Assembly (NCBI RefSeq): GCF_051535235.1
Contig: NZ_JBPPLZ010000001.1
Location: 1 to 64,000, forward strand
Source: Nitrobacter sp051535235
GTDB taxonomy: Bacteria; Pseudomonadota; Alphaproteobacteria; Rhizobiales; Xanthobacteraceae
Direction of reading: 5' to 3'
DNA length: 64,000 nt
Shown here piece after piece: positions 41,435-49,917 of this stretch. Made by a program: the position numbers and the translations under genes. Position 1 is the stretch's first letter; each line of letters starts with the position of its first letter. The notes beneath the pieces are model-generated. The model was not told the DNA's origin and did no database searches. It was given only the letters and a program-made list of their open reading frames with translations.

Positions 41435-42769
41435 CTATGCTTTCAGCGTCTCCAGAAAGCGCACCGGCTCGCCCGCGGCTGGCGTCGTCAATTCGCCCTG
41501 CCACATCACACGGCGGCCGCGCACGAAGGTGCCGACCGGCCAGCCCGTCACCTCGACGCCGTCATAGGGCGTCCAGCCCGCGCGCGAGGCCACCCACTTG
41601 TTGGTGATGGTCTCGCTCCGCTTGAGATCGACCACCGTGAAGTCGGCATCAAAGCCGGCCGCGATCCGGCCCTTGCAGGCGATGTTGAACAGCCGCGCCG
41701 GCCCGGCGCTGGTGAGATCGACGAAGCGCGCCAGCGACAGCCGGTCCGCGTTGACGTGATCCAGCATCACGGGCACCAGCGTCTGCACGCCGGTCATGCC
41801 CGAGGGCGAGGCGGGATAGGCCTTCTGCTTCTCCTCCAGCGTGTGTGGCGCGTGATCGGAGCCGAGCACGTCGACGATGCCCTGCTTGATGCCGTTCCAG
41901 ATGCCTGCGCGATGCGCGGCATTGCGCACCGGCGGATTCATCTGCGCCAGCGTGCCGAGCCGCTCGTAGCAGGCGGGCGCGACCATCGTGAGATGGTGCG
42001 GCGTCGCCTCGCAGGACGCGACGTCCTTGTGGTCGCGCAGGTACTCGATCTCCTCTTTGGTCGAGATATGCAGCACGTGAATGCGCTTCCCCGTCTCGCG
42101 GGCGAGATTGACGAGCCGCTGCGTCGCCTTTAGCGCCGCGGTCTCGTCGCGCCACACCGGATGCGAGCGCGGATCGCCTTCGATGCGCAGATTCTTGCGC
42201 TCGTTGAGACGATACTCGTCTTCGGCGTGGAACGCCGCGCGGCGGCGAATCACGTTGAAGATTTTTCGCAGACTGTCGTCATCCTCGACCAGCAGCGCGC
42301 CGGTGGACGATCCGACGAACACCTTGACCCCGGCGCAGCCCGGCGCGCGTTCCAGTTCGGGCAGGTCCTGCACGTTGTCACGGGTGCCGCCGATGAAGAA
42401 GGCGAAATCGCAATGCATGCGATGGTGCGCGGCCTTCATCTTCGCGGCGAACGTTTCCGCCGTCACCGTTAGCGGATTGGTATTCGGCATCTCGAACACC
42501 GCGGTGACGCCGCCCATCACGGCGCTGCGCGAGCCGGTTTCGAGGTCTTCCTTGTGGGTGAGCCCCGGCTCGCGGAAATGCACCTGGGTATCGATGACGC
42601 CGGGCAGGATATGCAATCCCCTGCAGTCGATCACCTCGCCCGCGTCGGCGTGGCCAAGTCCGCCGATGGCGGCGATGCGACCGTCCGATACCGCGATGTC
42701 GCCGACCCCCTCGCCGTCCTGATTGACGATGGTGCCTGCTCTGAGAATCACGTCAAATGTCTTGGTCAT
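41435..42769 (-). CDS. Dihydroorotase-like amidohydrolase, QxH variant
   Basis: 444 residues of the class I dihydroorotase/allantoinase group of cyclic amidohydrolases. The protein has IDTQVHFREPGLTHKEDLETGS, EMPNTNPLT, VKVFVGSSTGALL with the candidate carboxylated Lys149, and GSDHAPHTLEEK with the catalytic Asp. The usual HxH metal motif is Gln62-Val-His64, so the first ligand is changed. It probably acts on a carbamoyl-aspartate-like or other cyclic imide substrate, or is a dihydroorotase of an alternative subgroup. No pyrB is adjacent. Confidence 0.85.
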   Translation of the reverse strand: MTKTFDVILRAGTIVNQDGEGVGDIAVSDGRIAAIGGLGHADAGEVIDCRGLHILPGVIDTQVHFREPGLTHKEDLETGSRSAVMGGVTAVFEMPNTNPLTVTAETFAAKMKAAHHRMHCDFAFFIGGTRDNVQDLPELERAPGCAGVKVFVGSSTGALLVEDDDSLRKIFNVIRRRAAFHAEDEYRLNERKNLRIEGDPRSHPVWRDETAALKATQRLVNLARETGKRIHVLHISTKEEIEYLRDHKDVASCEATPHHLTMVAPACYERLGTLAQMNPPVRNAAHRAGIWNGIKQGIVDVLGSDHAPHTLEEKQKAYPASPSGMTGVQTLVPVMLDHVNADRLSLARFVDLTSAGPARLFNIACKGRIAAGFDADFTVVDLKRSETITNKWVASRAGWTPYDGVEVTGWPVGTFVRGRRVMWQGELTTPAAGEPVRFLETLKA

Positions 42770-42941
42770 TTGTCCTGATCATCGTCTCCGACAGCTTTTT
42801 CCGCATGCGGCTCCGCCACGCGGACCCTTGTTGCGAACACCTTAGCGGCTTACGTTCGGAAGCGAAATCCGGCACGCAGGTTTCCCCGGGGTACTGCGCA
42901 GGACCCGCCAAGACAACAATGCCCGGCCAAGAGATAGTGTC

Positions 42942-43823
42942 ATGAAAGCAGCGTTTCTTCCCGACCGGGGGGTGGTCAAGGTCAGCGGCGACGACGCACG
43001 CAATTTTCTCAATGGTCTCGTGACCACTGATGTGACCAAGGTCCAGCCGGGGTCCGGCCGGTTCGGCGCGCTGCTGACGCCGCAGGGCAAGATCACGTTC
43101 GATTTTCTCATCACCGAAGCGCAGCCCGGCCACGGCGGCGGCTTCCTGATCGACTGCCCGTTGCCGCTGGCGCAGCCGCTTGCGACCAAGCTCGGCTTCT
43201 ACAAGCTGCGCGCCAAGGTCACGGTCGAAAACCTTTCGGGCACGCTCGGCGTGCTGGCGGCCTGGGACGGCGAGCCCGCCATGCACCCCGACCTGACCTT
43301 CGCCGATCCGCGCAGCGACAAGCTCGGCTGGCGCATTCTCGCGCCGCAGGACCTCGCCGCCCGGGCGGCTACCGTGATCGGCGCCGAACTGGTCGAAAGC
43401 GCCGATTACGAGGCCCACCGGATCGCAACCGGTGTGCCGAACGGCGGTGCCGATTTCGCATTCGGCGACGCCTTCCCGCATGAAGCCAACATGGACCGGC
43501 TGCACGGCGTCGATTTTGACAAGGGCTGCTATGTCGGTCAGGAAGTGGTTTCGCGCATCGAGCATCGCGGCACCGCGCGCAGCCGGATCGTGCGCGTGCT
43601 GCTGGACGACGGCGTACCGGAGGCCGGCGCGGCCATCGTCGCCGCGGACAAGCCGGTCGGCACCATGGGGTCGTCGGCCGCAGGCCAGGGTCTTGCGCTG
43701 CTGCGGCTCGATCGCGCCGCCGACGCGATCGAGGCCGGGATTGCGTTGACGGCGGGTGCCGTGACGATCCGTATCGCCGATCCTGATGACCTCAAGCTCG
43801 CGGCGAAGAAGACGGTCGCATGA
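42942..43823 (+). CDS. ygfZ: YgfZ/GcvT-domain folate-binding protein
   Basis: 293 residues. The family signature KGCYVGQEVVSRIEHRG is clear, with the conserved Cys. YgfZ binds tetrahydrofolate and supports maturation or repair of iron-sulfur enzymes such as MiaB. The N-terminal RGVVKVSGDDARNFLNGLVTTDV is typical. Its stop overlaps the tag start by four bases (ATGA), linking it to a three-gene coupled chain with tag and the HD gene. Divergent from the dihydroorotase-like gene. Confidence 0.92.
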   Translation: MKAAFLPDRGVVKVSGDDARNFLNGLVTTDVTKVQPGSGRFGALLTPQGKITFDFLITEAQPGHGGGFLIDCPLPLAQPLATKLGFYKLRAKVTVENLSGTLGVLAAWDGEPAMHPDLTFADPRSDKLGWRILAPQDLAARAATVIGAELVESADYEAHRIATGVPNGGADFAFGDAFPHEANMDRLHGVDFDKGCYVGQEVVSRIEHRGTARSRIVRVLLDDGVPEAGAAIVAADKPVGTMGSSAAGQGLALLRLDRAADAIEAGIALTAGAVTIRIADPDDLKLAAKKTVA

Positions 43824-44446
43824 CGCAATCCGCGCGCCTGCATGCCGACGGCCTGACCCGCTGTCCGTGGCCCGGCGACGATCCGCTCTATCTCGCCTAT
43901 CACGACACCGAATGGGGCATGCCCGAATACGACGACCGCGCGCTGTTCGAAAAGCTGATCCTCGACGGCTTTCAGGCGGGCCTGTCGTGGATCACGATCC
44001 TGCGCAAACGCGACAACTTCCGCGCCGCCTTCGACGACTTCAACCCGGAAAAGATCGCGCGCTATGGCGACAAAAAAATCCACGCGCTGATGAACGATGC
44101 CGGCATCGTGCGCAACCGGGCGAAGATCGAGGGCGCCGTCGCAAGCGCGAAATCCTATCTGGCAATCATGGAGCAGGGTCCTGGCTTTTCCGCACTGCTG
44201 TGGGACTTCATGGACGGCAGGCCGAAGGTCAATCGCTTCAAGACCACCGCGACCGTACCGGCCTCGACGCCCCTCTCGATCAAAATCTCGAAGGAACTGG
44301 CCTCGCGCGGGTTCAAGTTCGTCGGCCCCACGATCGTCTATGCCTTCATGCAGGCGACCGGCATGGTCAACGACCATCTGGTGACGTGCCATTGCCACGA
44401 GACCTGCAGCCGGCAGACGCGCAAGCCGCGCCTTGCGACGACATGA
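43820..44446 (+). CDS. tag: DNA-3-methyladenine glycosylase I
   Basis: 208 residues. It removes 3-methyladenine from DNA, a helix-hairpin-helix superfamily enzyme. Features: RCPWPGDDPLYLAYHDTEWG at the start, FEKLILDGFQAGLSWITILRKR, and the zinc-binding His/Cys set CHCHETCSR near the C-terminus. The start and stop both overlap neighbours by four bases (ygfZ before, HD phosphohydrolase after), so expression is likely coupled. Confidence 0.94.
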   Translation: MTQSARLHADGLTRCPWPGDDPLYLAYHDTEWGMPEYDDRALFEKLILDGFQAGLSWITILRKRDNFRAAFDDFNPEKIARYGDKKIHALMNDAGIVRNRAKIEGAVASAKSYLAIMEQGPGFSALLWDFMDGRPKVNRFKTTATVPASTPLSIKISKELASRGFKFVGPTIVYAFMQATGMVNDHLVTCHCHETCSRQTRKPRLATT

Positions 44447-45054
44447 CGGCAAAAGCGGCTCCGAAAATCTCGTCGCGCGCATGGCAGCGGATGCTGTCCG
44501 GCCGGCGGCTCGACCTGCTCGATCCCTCCCCGCTCGATATCGAGATCGCGGATATCGCGCATGGCCTCGCCCGGGTGGCGCGATGGAACGGCCAGACCCG
44601 CGGCGCGCATATTTTCTCGGTCGCGCAGCACACGCTGCTGGTCGAAGCCGTGATGCGCGAGCATACCCCGCGCGTCGATATCGGCGTGCGGCTGGCGGCG
44701 CTGCTGCATGACGCGCCGGAATATGTCATCGGCGACATGATCTCGCCGTTCAAGGCGGTGATCGGCGGTTCCTACAAGACGGTGGAGAAGCGGCTGTTGT
44801 CGGCGATCCACGTCCGCTTCGGCCTGCAACCGGCCCTGCCCGCCGATATCGAGCGGCAGATCAAGGATGCCGATATGGGCGCGGCCTATCTCGAGGCGAC
44901 GCATCTTGCGGGCTTCTCCGGGCCCGAGGCGAAGCGCCTGTTCGGCAGCGATCCCGGCCTGCCGGCGACGCTGATCGACGACTACCTGACGCCATGGCCT
45001 GCGGGCAAGGCCGAGAAGCGGTTCCTGGCGCGGTTCCAGAGCCTGCAGGCTTGA
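44443..45054 (+). CDS. HD-domain phosphohydrolase (YfbR-like)
   Basis: 203 residues from ATG 44443, overlapping the tag stop by four bases (ATGA). HD motif: the first His in FSVAQHTLLVEAV and the HD pair in ALLHDAPEYVIGDMISP, with a later Asp in IKDADMG. The pattern matches the YfbR-type 5'-deoxynucleotidases, which dephosphorylate deoxynucleoside monophosphates. Neighbours ygfZ and tag suggest a role in nucleotide or DNA upkeep; substrate is inferred. Confidence 0.88.
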   Translation: MTAKAAPKISSRAWQRMLSGRRLDLLDPSPLDIEIADIAHGLARVARWNGQTRGAHIFSVAQHTLLVEAVMREHTPRVDIGVRLAALLHDAPEYVIGDMISPFKAVIGGSYKTVEKRLLSAIHVRFGLQPALPADIERQIKDADMGAAYLEATHLAGFSGPEAKRLFGSDPGLPATLIDDYLTPWPAGKAEKRFLARFQSLQA

Positions 45055-45062
45055 TGGCCTGG

Positions 45063-45117
45063 AGCCTTTTCGAGCGACGAAGAAATGGTATCCGGTCCGC
45101 GTGAAGAAAACGCGTCT
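45063..45117 (+). repeat. Dispersed intergenic element, short forward copy
   Basis: Contains GCCTTTTCGAGCGACGAAG, GGTATCCGGTCCGCGTGAAG and AAACGCGTC, the core without the CTCGGG and CTTCTGAT stems. Lies between the HD phosphohydrolase and the phosphatase genes. Confidence 0.65.
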
Positions 45118-45195
45118 AGCTAGGCGGTTCCAGGCGGCAGACCGTCTTTCGCCCCCGCGCGCGCGAGCCTATATTTCGGAAAAACCGGGAATACC

Positions 45196-45702
45196 ATGAT
45201 CCACGTCTGCTCGCTTGCCTTGCTGGCCGATACCGTCAGAACCACGGGCGCCAGCCATATCCTCACCGTGATGGCGAACGTCGCCCAGGTGCAGCGGCCG
45301 CAGTCCGTTCTCGAAGCCAATCACCTGAAGGTGTCGATGGACGACATCAGCGAGCCCGCGGACGGCTTCGTCGCACCGAACGACAGCCATATCATCCAGC
45401 TTCTCACCTTCGTGCGCGGCTGGGATCGCAGGGCGCCGCTGGTGGTGCATTGCTACGCCGGGATCAGCCGCTCGAGCGCGAGCGCCTTCACCGCCGCCTG
45501 CGCGCTCAATCCGCATCGCGACGAGATTTCCATCGCACGGCAGATTCGCGCGGCGTCGCCGATCGCGCAGCCGAACCGTCTGATCGTGGCATTGGCGGAC
45601 AAGGCGCTCGGCCGCGAGGGGCGGATGCTGCGCGCGCTCGACGAGATAGGGCCCGGCAACATGGCGATCGAAGGCCGGCCGTTCCGCGTCGATCTGGAAT
45701 AG
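45196..45702 (+). CDS. Protein tyrosine phosphatase-like protein
   Basis: 168 residues with the CX5R signature HCYAGISRSSA (Cys86, Arg92) of tyrosine/dual-specificity phosphatases. The family fold shows IIQLLTFVRGWDRRAPLVVHC before the site and EISIARQIRAASPIAQPN after. No signal or membrane segment, so it is cytoplasmic. The true substrate could be a phosphoprotein or a small phosphate ester; the sequence does not say. A short intergenic element separates it from the HD gene. Confidence 0.85.
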   Translation: MIHVCSLALLADTVRTTGASHILTVMANVAQVQRPQSVLEANHLKVSMDDISEPADGFVAPNDSHIIQLLTFVRGWDRRAPLVVHCYAGISRSSASAFTAACALNPHRDEISIARQIRAASPIAQPNRLIVALADKALGREGRMLRALDEIGPGNMAIEGRPFRVDLE

Positions 45703-45751
45703 GCGAGCCACCCTCGCACACTTCATCCGCCATCGCGGCCGCGGATCGCAA

Positions 45752-46522
45752 TCAGGCCGCGCGCCGCCGCACTTGCAGCGCCTCGCCGAATGCTTCGAAC
45801 AGCGTCCGGTTGACCGGATTGCATTGCGGATCGTATTCGGCGTGCCATTGCACGGCGAGAGCAAAGGCCGGCGCATCGGCGATGCGGATCGCCTCGATGG
45901 TGCCATCCTCGGCCACGCCCTCGACAACGACACGCTCGCCGGGTTCGAGGATACCCTGACCGTGCAGCGAATTGACACGGATGGTCTCGCGCCCGAGCAA
46001 TCGCGCGAACACCCCGCCCTGAACCAGGCGGACATCGTGGCGATCGCCGAACACCACGTTCAGGTCCGGATGAATCTCGCCGTTCTCAAGCCGCGGCATC
46101 CGGTGATTCAGGCGGCCCGGCAATTCGCAAATTTCCGGATGCAGCGAGCCGCCGAATGCGACGTTGATCTCCTGCAGTCCGCGACAGATGCCAAAGATCG
46201 GGACGCGGCGGGCGACGCAGGCCTGAGCCAGTGACAATGCAAGATCGTCGCGGTTGACGTCGTAAGGCTCATGCCGGGGATCCGGCTCGGCGCGAAAACG
46301 GCTCGGATGCACGTTGGCACGCGCGCCCACCAGCACAACGCCGTCGACCGCATCGAGCAGCGCTCCGATCTCGGTAACCTCCGGGCAGCCTGCGAACATC
46401 AGGGGCAGCGCGCCTGCGACCTCGGCAACCGCCCGCAGGTTCTGCTCGCTGACCATCTGCATTTCAAATCGGTTCTCGAGGCGGTGCGAACTGCCGATCA
46501 CGCCGACCACCGGCTTTTTCAT
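45752..46522 (-). CDS. Gamma-glutamyl-GABA hydrolase-type class I glutamine amidotransferase
   Basis: 256 residues of peptidase family C26 (PuuD-like). Nucleophile Cys113 in FGICRGLQEINVAFGG and the His/Glu pair in VQWHAEYDP complete the catalytic triad. PuuD cleaves gamma-glutamyl-GABA in putrescine breakdown; others cleave gamma-glutamyl amides. No puu pathway gene lies nearby, so the substrate is open. Convergent on the tyrosine phosphatase gene. Confidence 0.9.
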   Translation of the reverse strand: MKKPVVGVIGSSHRLENRFEMQMVSEQNLRAVAEVAGALPLMFAGCPEVTEIGALLDAVDGVVLVGARANVHPSRFRAEPDPRHEPYDVNRDDLALSLAQACVARRVPIFGICRGLQEINVAFGGSLHPEICELPGRLNHRMPRLENGEIHPDLNVVFGDRHDVRLVQGGVFARLLGRETIRVNSLHGQGILEPGERVVVEGVAEDGTIEAIRIADAPAFALAVQWHAEYDPQCNPVNRTLFEAFGEALQVRRRAA

Positions 46523-46748
46523 CGCCAGACACCCATCTCAATCAGCGGGTCATTGGTCCGGATATACATCTTAAGGTCTTCGCGGAGGGACGACTCGCGG
46601 CAAATGGTTCAACGATCATGCCTCTCGACCGAAGCCGGATCAACAGTTCAACACCGCGAGCCAACCATGCTCATGCAGCGCATGAGAGCCTCGCGCTGCC
46701 CGTGGCCGGCGCGCCGGGTGACCAACGGTACGGTCGCGGCGGACCAGA

Positions 46749-47339
46749 TCAATCGGTGGAACGGCGAAGCTCAAGGGCGCCTTCGACCTTGGCCGGCTTC
46801 GCTTCCGGCTTGACGGGGTCGAGCCTGGCGCTTTCGACCCGCGGGGTCTCGACACGCGCGGTCACCTCGGTCTTCGATGCATCGGCCGTGCGCGGACCAT
46901 GCCCACGGCTGCGCGGGCGTGCTGCGGCGCGCGCCAGCAGCATCTGCCTTCCACCCTGGTGGTTGAAATCGCAATAGGCAAAGCCCATGCCGGAAACCGA
47001 ACCACGGAAGCTGCGATCGCTCTGCTTGTCGAGGTTGAAGCACGGCTCGAACGGCAGCCCCTTGAGCGAGGCGCAGACCGCCTGCCCACGCACCTGAAGC
47101 GTATTGCCCGGCAGCCTCATGTGGCGGACCGGACCCGAGCCGCTGAACTGCACCGCGCCGGCCGCGCCGCCGTCCTCGAACACCCGGCCGGCGCCGCGCG
47201 TGCCGTCGAAGCAGGTGAAGGCGAAAACCTTGCCGGCCACGAACCGCCTGGCCTCGTCGGCATTCATGATGTGGCCGGCCATTGCCGGTGCCGCGATCGC
47301 ACCTGCAACCAGGGCTCCTGACACGAAACGCGCGAGCAT
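46749..47339 (-). CDS. Secreted hypothetical protein with four to five Cys
   Basis: 196 residues. Signal peptide MLARFVSGALVAGAIAAPAMA, then a conserved-looking globular part with Cys in FTCFDG, AVCASLKG, EPCFNLD and AYCDFNHQGG, which could form two disulfides in the periplasm. The last 60 residues are charged low complexity (KTEVTARVETPR). The segment MNADEARRFVAGKVFAFTC resembles periplasmic proteins of unknown role in this family. No functional neighbour. Confidence 0.7.
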   Translation of the reverse strand: MLARFVSGALVAGAIAAPAMAGHIMNADEARRFVAGKVFAFTCFDGTRGAGRVFEDGGAAGAVQFSGSGPVRHMRLPGNTLQVRGQAVCASLKGLPFEPCFNLDKQSDRSFRGSVSGMGFAYCDFNHQGGRQMLLARAAARPRSRGHGPRTADASKTEVTARVETPRVESARLDPVKPEAKPAKVEGALELRRSTD

Positions 47340-47458
47340 GACTGCAACTCCAACGAACTTGAACGGGTCGACCGCGAAGGGCCGACGCCTTTACCCACTG
47401 CTTACCATACCAACCGTGGCAACATTGGAGCAGCTTGGTTGGTAAAGTCTGAACATCC

Positions 47459-48445
47459 CTAGAGAATTTTTACCACGATGCGCCCGCGCACCCCGCCGGC
47501 AAGAATCCGGGCGCCGGCCTCGATGACCTCGTCCAGGCCGATTTCATGAGTGATTTCAGTCAGCTTGGATCGATCCAGATCAGTCGCGAGCCGGCTCCAT
47601 GCGGTTTTGCGAAGCTCGATCGGGCACATCACGGAATCGATGCCGAGCAGACACACCCCGCGCAAAATGAATGGCGCCACCGACGACGGCAGGTCCATGC
47701 CGCCGGCCAGCCCGCAGGCGGCGATGGCGCCCCGGTATTTCGTCATCGACAACAGATTGGCGAGCGTGGTGGATCCGACGCTGTCGATGCCCCCCGCCCA
47801 GCGTTCCTTCGCCAGCGGTTTGGCCGGTCCCGACAACTCGTTGCGGTCGATCACCTCAGCCGCGCCGAGATCCTTGAGGTAACCGGTTTCCGATAGACGG
47901 CCCGTGGAGGCGATGACGTGGTAACCGAGCCTGGAGAGCACGGCTATCGCCACCGATCCGACGCCGCCGGCGGCCCCGGTCACGATCACCGGCCCATCCT
48001 TCGGCGTCAGACCGTGTCTTTCGAGCGCCAGCACCGACAGCATCGCGGTGTAGCCCGCGGTGCCGATCGCCATGGCGTCGCGCGCCGTCAGGCCTTCGGG
48101 CAGCGCCACCAGCCAGTCGCCCTTGACGCGGGCCTTTTCCGCATAGGCCCCGAGGTGGGTTTCGCCCATGCCCCAGCCGTTGCAGATGACCTCGTCGCCG
48201 ACCTTCCAGGAGGGATGCGACGACTGCTCGACCGTGCCTGCGAAATCGATTCCCGCGATCATGGGAAAGCGCCGCACCACAGGCGCCTTGCCGGTGACAG
48301 CCAGGCCATCCTTGTAGTTCAGCGTCGACCATTCGACGCGCACGGTGACGTCGCCGTCCATCAATTCAGCTTCGTCGAATTGAGTCAGCGCCGCCGTCGT
48401 GCCCTTCTCGGCCTTGTCGATCCGGATCGCCGTGAATGTCGCCAT
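47459..48445 (-). CDS. AcuI/YhdH-type zinc-free quinone/acrylyl-CoA reductase
   Basis: 328 residues from ATG 48445 (start MATFTAIRIDKAEKG). Medium-chain dehydrogenase/reductase of the YhdH/AcuI group: LNYKDGLAVTGKAPVVRRFPMIAGIDFAGTV, the NADPH-binding TGAAGGVGSVAIAVLSRLGY and DSVMCPIELRKTAW are group markers. AcuI reduces acrylyl-CoA to propionyl-CoA, which would fit with prpE elsewhere in the window; the exact substrate is not fixed. It follows the MFS gene by 49 bases on the same strand and may be cotranscribed. Confidence 0.88.
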   Translation of the reverse strand: MATFTAIRIDKAEKGTTAALTQFDEAELMDGDVTVRVEWSTLNYKDGLAVTGKAPVVRRFPMIAGIDFAGTVEQSSHPSWKVGDEVICNGWGMGETHLGAYAEKARVKGDWLVALPEGLTARDAMAIGTAGYTAMLSVLALERHGLTPKDGPVIVTGAAGGVGSVAIAVLSRLGYHVIASTGRLSETGYLKDLGAAEVIDRNELSGPAKPLAKERWAGGIDSVGSTTLANLLSMTKYRGAIAACGLAGGMDLPSSVAPFILRGVCLLGIDSVMCPIELRKTAWSRLATDLDRSKLTEITHEIGLDEVIEAGARILAGGVRGRIVVKIL

Positions 48446-48494
48446 CGCTGTCGCTCCCGGATGTCTGGACGAGCCTTTCGGGAGATTGAACCCA

Positions 48495-49748
48495 TTACGC
48501 AGGCTGCGCAACCGGCCGCCGGACCGGCGCTTCGACGATCGGCAGGTTGATCAATGCGGACAGCACGCCGAACAGCACCGACAGCCACCAGACCGCGGTG
48601 TAGGAACCGAAATGGTCGAACGCCAAGCCGCCCAGCAGCGCGCCGAGGAATCCGCCGACCTGATGGCTGAAGAACGCGAAGCCGTAGAGCGTCGCCAGCC
48701 AGCGGGTGCCGAACATCAGCGCCACGAGGCTCGTGGTGGGCGGCACCGTGGACAGCCAGGTCAGGCCGGTGATGACGCCGAACGCGATCGCGGAGAACGT
48801 CGTCATCGGGACTGAAATGAATGCGACGATCGACAGCGCGCGGATGAAATAGATCGCCGACAGGATGTAGCGCTTCGGCATCCTGGTCGAGAGCCAACCG
48901 ACGCCGAGCGATCCGATGATGTTGAACAGGCCGATCGCCGCAAGCACCCAGCCGCCGGCCTGGACCGACAGCCCGCGATCCACCAGATAGGCCGGCAGAT
49001 GCGCGGTGATGAAGGCGAGCTGGAAGCCACAGGTGAAGAAGCCGAGCACCAGCAGCACGTAAGAGCGGTGACCGAAGGCTTCCGCCAGCGCACTCTTGAA
49101 AGACTGTTCCGACGCCGCGGCGGCAGCGCCGCCGGCATCGCTGGGCGGTGTCGACAACACCAGCGCGAACGGCACCACGAACAGCATCAGCACCGCGAAC
49201 ACCGTCAGCGCCGGCTGCCAGCCGAAATTGTCGATCAGCGCAACGCTGAACGGCGCGAACACGAATTGCCCGAACGAGCCTGCCGCGGTGCCGGCGCCCA
49301 GCGCGAGACCGCGCCACTGCAACGGCAACAGCTTGCCGAAGGCCGACAGCACCAGGTTGAACGAACATCCGGACAGGCCGAAACCGATCAAAAATCCGGC
49401 CCCGATATTGAGCGACACCGGCGTATCGGCATAGCGCATCACCAGAAGGCCGGCGGCATACATCAGCGCGCCTGCGGAAATCACGCGCACGCTGCCGAAC
49501 CTGTCGGCAATCGCACCGGCGAAGGGCTGGCCGATGCCCCACAAAAGGTTCTGAACCGCGAAGGCGAGCGCGAAGACATCGCGGCCCCACGAGAACTCGC
49601 TGCTCATGGGCTGCATGAAAAAGCCGATGGCCGAACGAGGTCCGAACGTCAGCATTCCGATCAGGCAGCCGCAAACGATGATCACCAGCGGCGTGCGCCA
49701 GCCGGTTTCGCGCCCGGTCTGCGGACCGCTCTCTTGGGTTGTCGCCAT
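48495..49748 (-). CDS. Major facilitator superfamily transporter
   Basis: 417 residues from ATG 49748 with about 12 predicted membrane helices, beginning WRTPLVIIVCGCLIGMLTF. The MFS loop motif between helices 2 and 3 appears as FAGAIADRFGSVRV. The pattern FGPRSAIGFFMQPMSSEFSW is typical of the monocarboxylate/oxalate-like branch. No substrate can be assigned. It precedes the AcuI-like reductase on the same strand. Confidence 0.88.
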   Translation of the reverse strand: MATTQESGPQTGRETGWRTPLVIIVCGCLIGMLTFGPRSAIGFFMQPMSSEFSWGRDVFALAFAVQNLLWGIGQPFAGAIADRFGSVRVISAGALMYAAGLLVMRYADTPVSLNIGAGFLIGFGLSGCSFNLVLSAFGKLLPLQWRGLALGAGTAAGSFGQFVFAPFSVALIDNFGWQPALTVFAVLMLFVVPFALVLSTPPSDAGGAAAAASEQSFKSALAEAFGHRSYVLLVLGFFTCGFQLAFITAHLPAYLVDRGLSVQAGGWVLAAIGLFNIIGSLGVGWLSTRMPKRYILSAIYFIRALSIVAFISVPMTTFSAIAFGVITGLTWLSTVPPTTSLVALMFGTRWLATLYGFAFFSHQVGGFLGALLGGLAFDHFGSYTAVWWLSVLFGVLSALINLPIVEAPVRRPVAQPA

Positions 49749-49917
49749 CGGGACTGTCCATTGCCGGTGCAAATGTGGACGGAACATCGGCACCTTCCGG
49801 CCGGCAGGGCCGAGGCCTGCAAGTTAATGCGCCTGCATGAAAATGCCAACTCGCCGGGATAATAAAATCGACCTGTAACTCACGCGATACGTGAGAGACG
49901 AAGCGATTACCTGCGAC

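Noticed and set aside
43786..45054. A 422-codon frame apparently fusing a protein to the HD phosphohydrolase
   Set aside because: The first half is an off-frame reading of tag; the real HD gene starts at 44443 with an ATGA overlap.
48385..49761. 458-codon minus-strand frame in another frame of the MFS gene
   Set aside because: Off-frame translation of the transporter; Arg-rich and without membrane segments.
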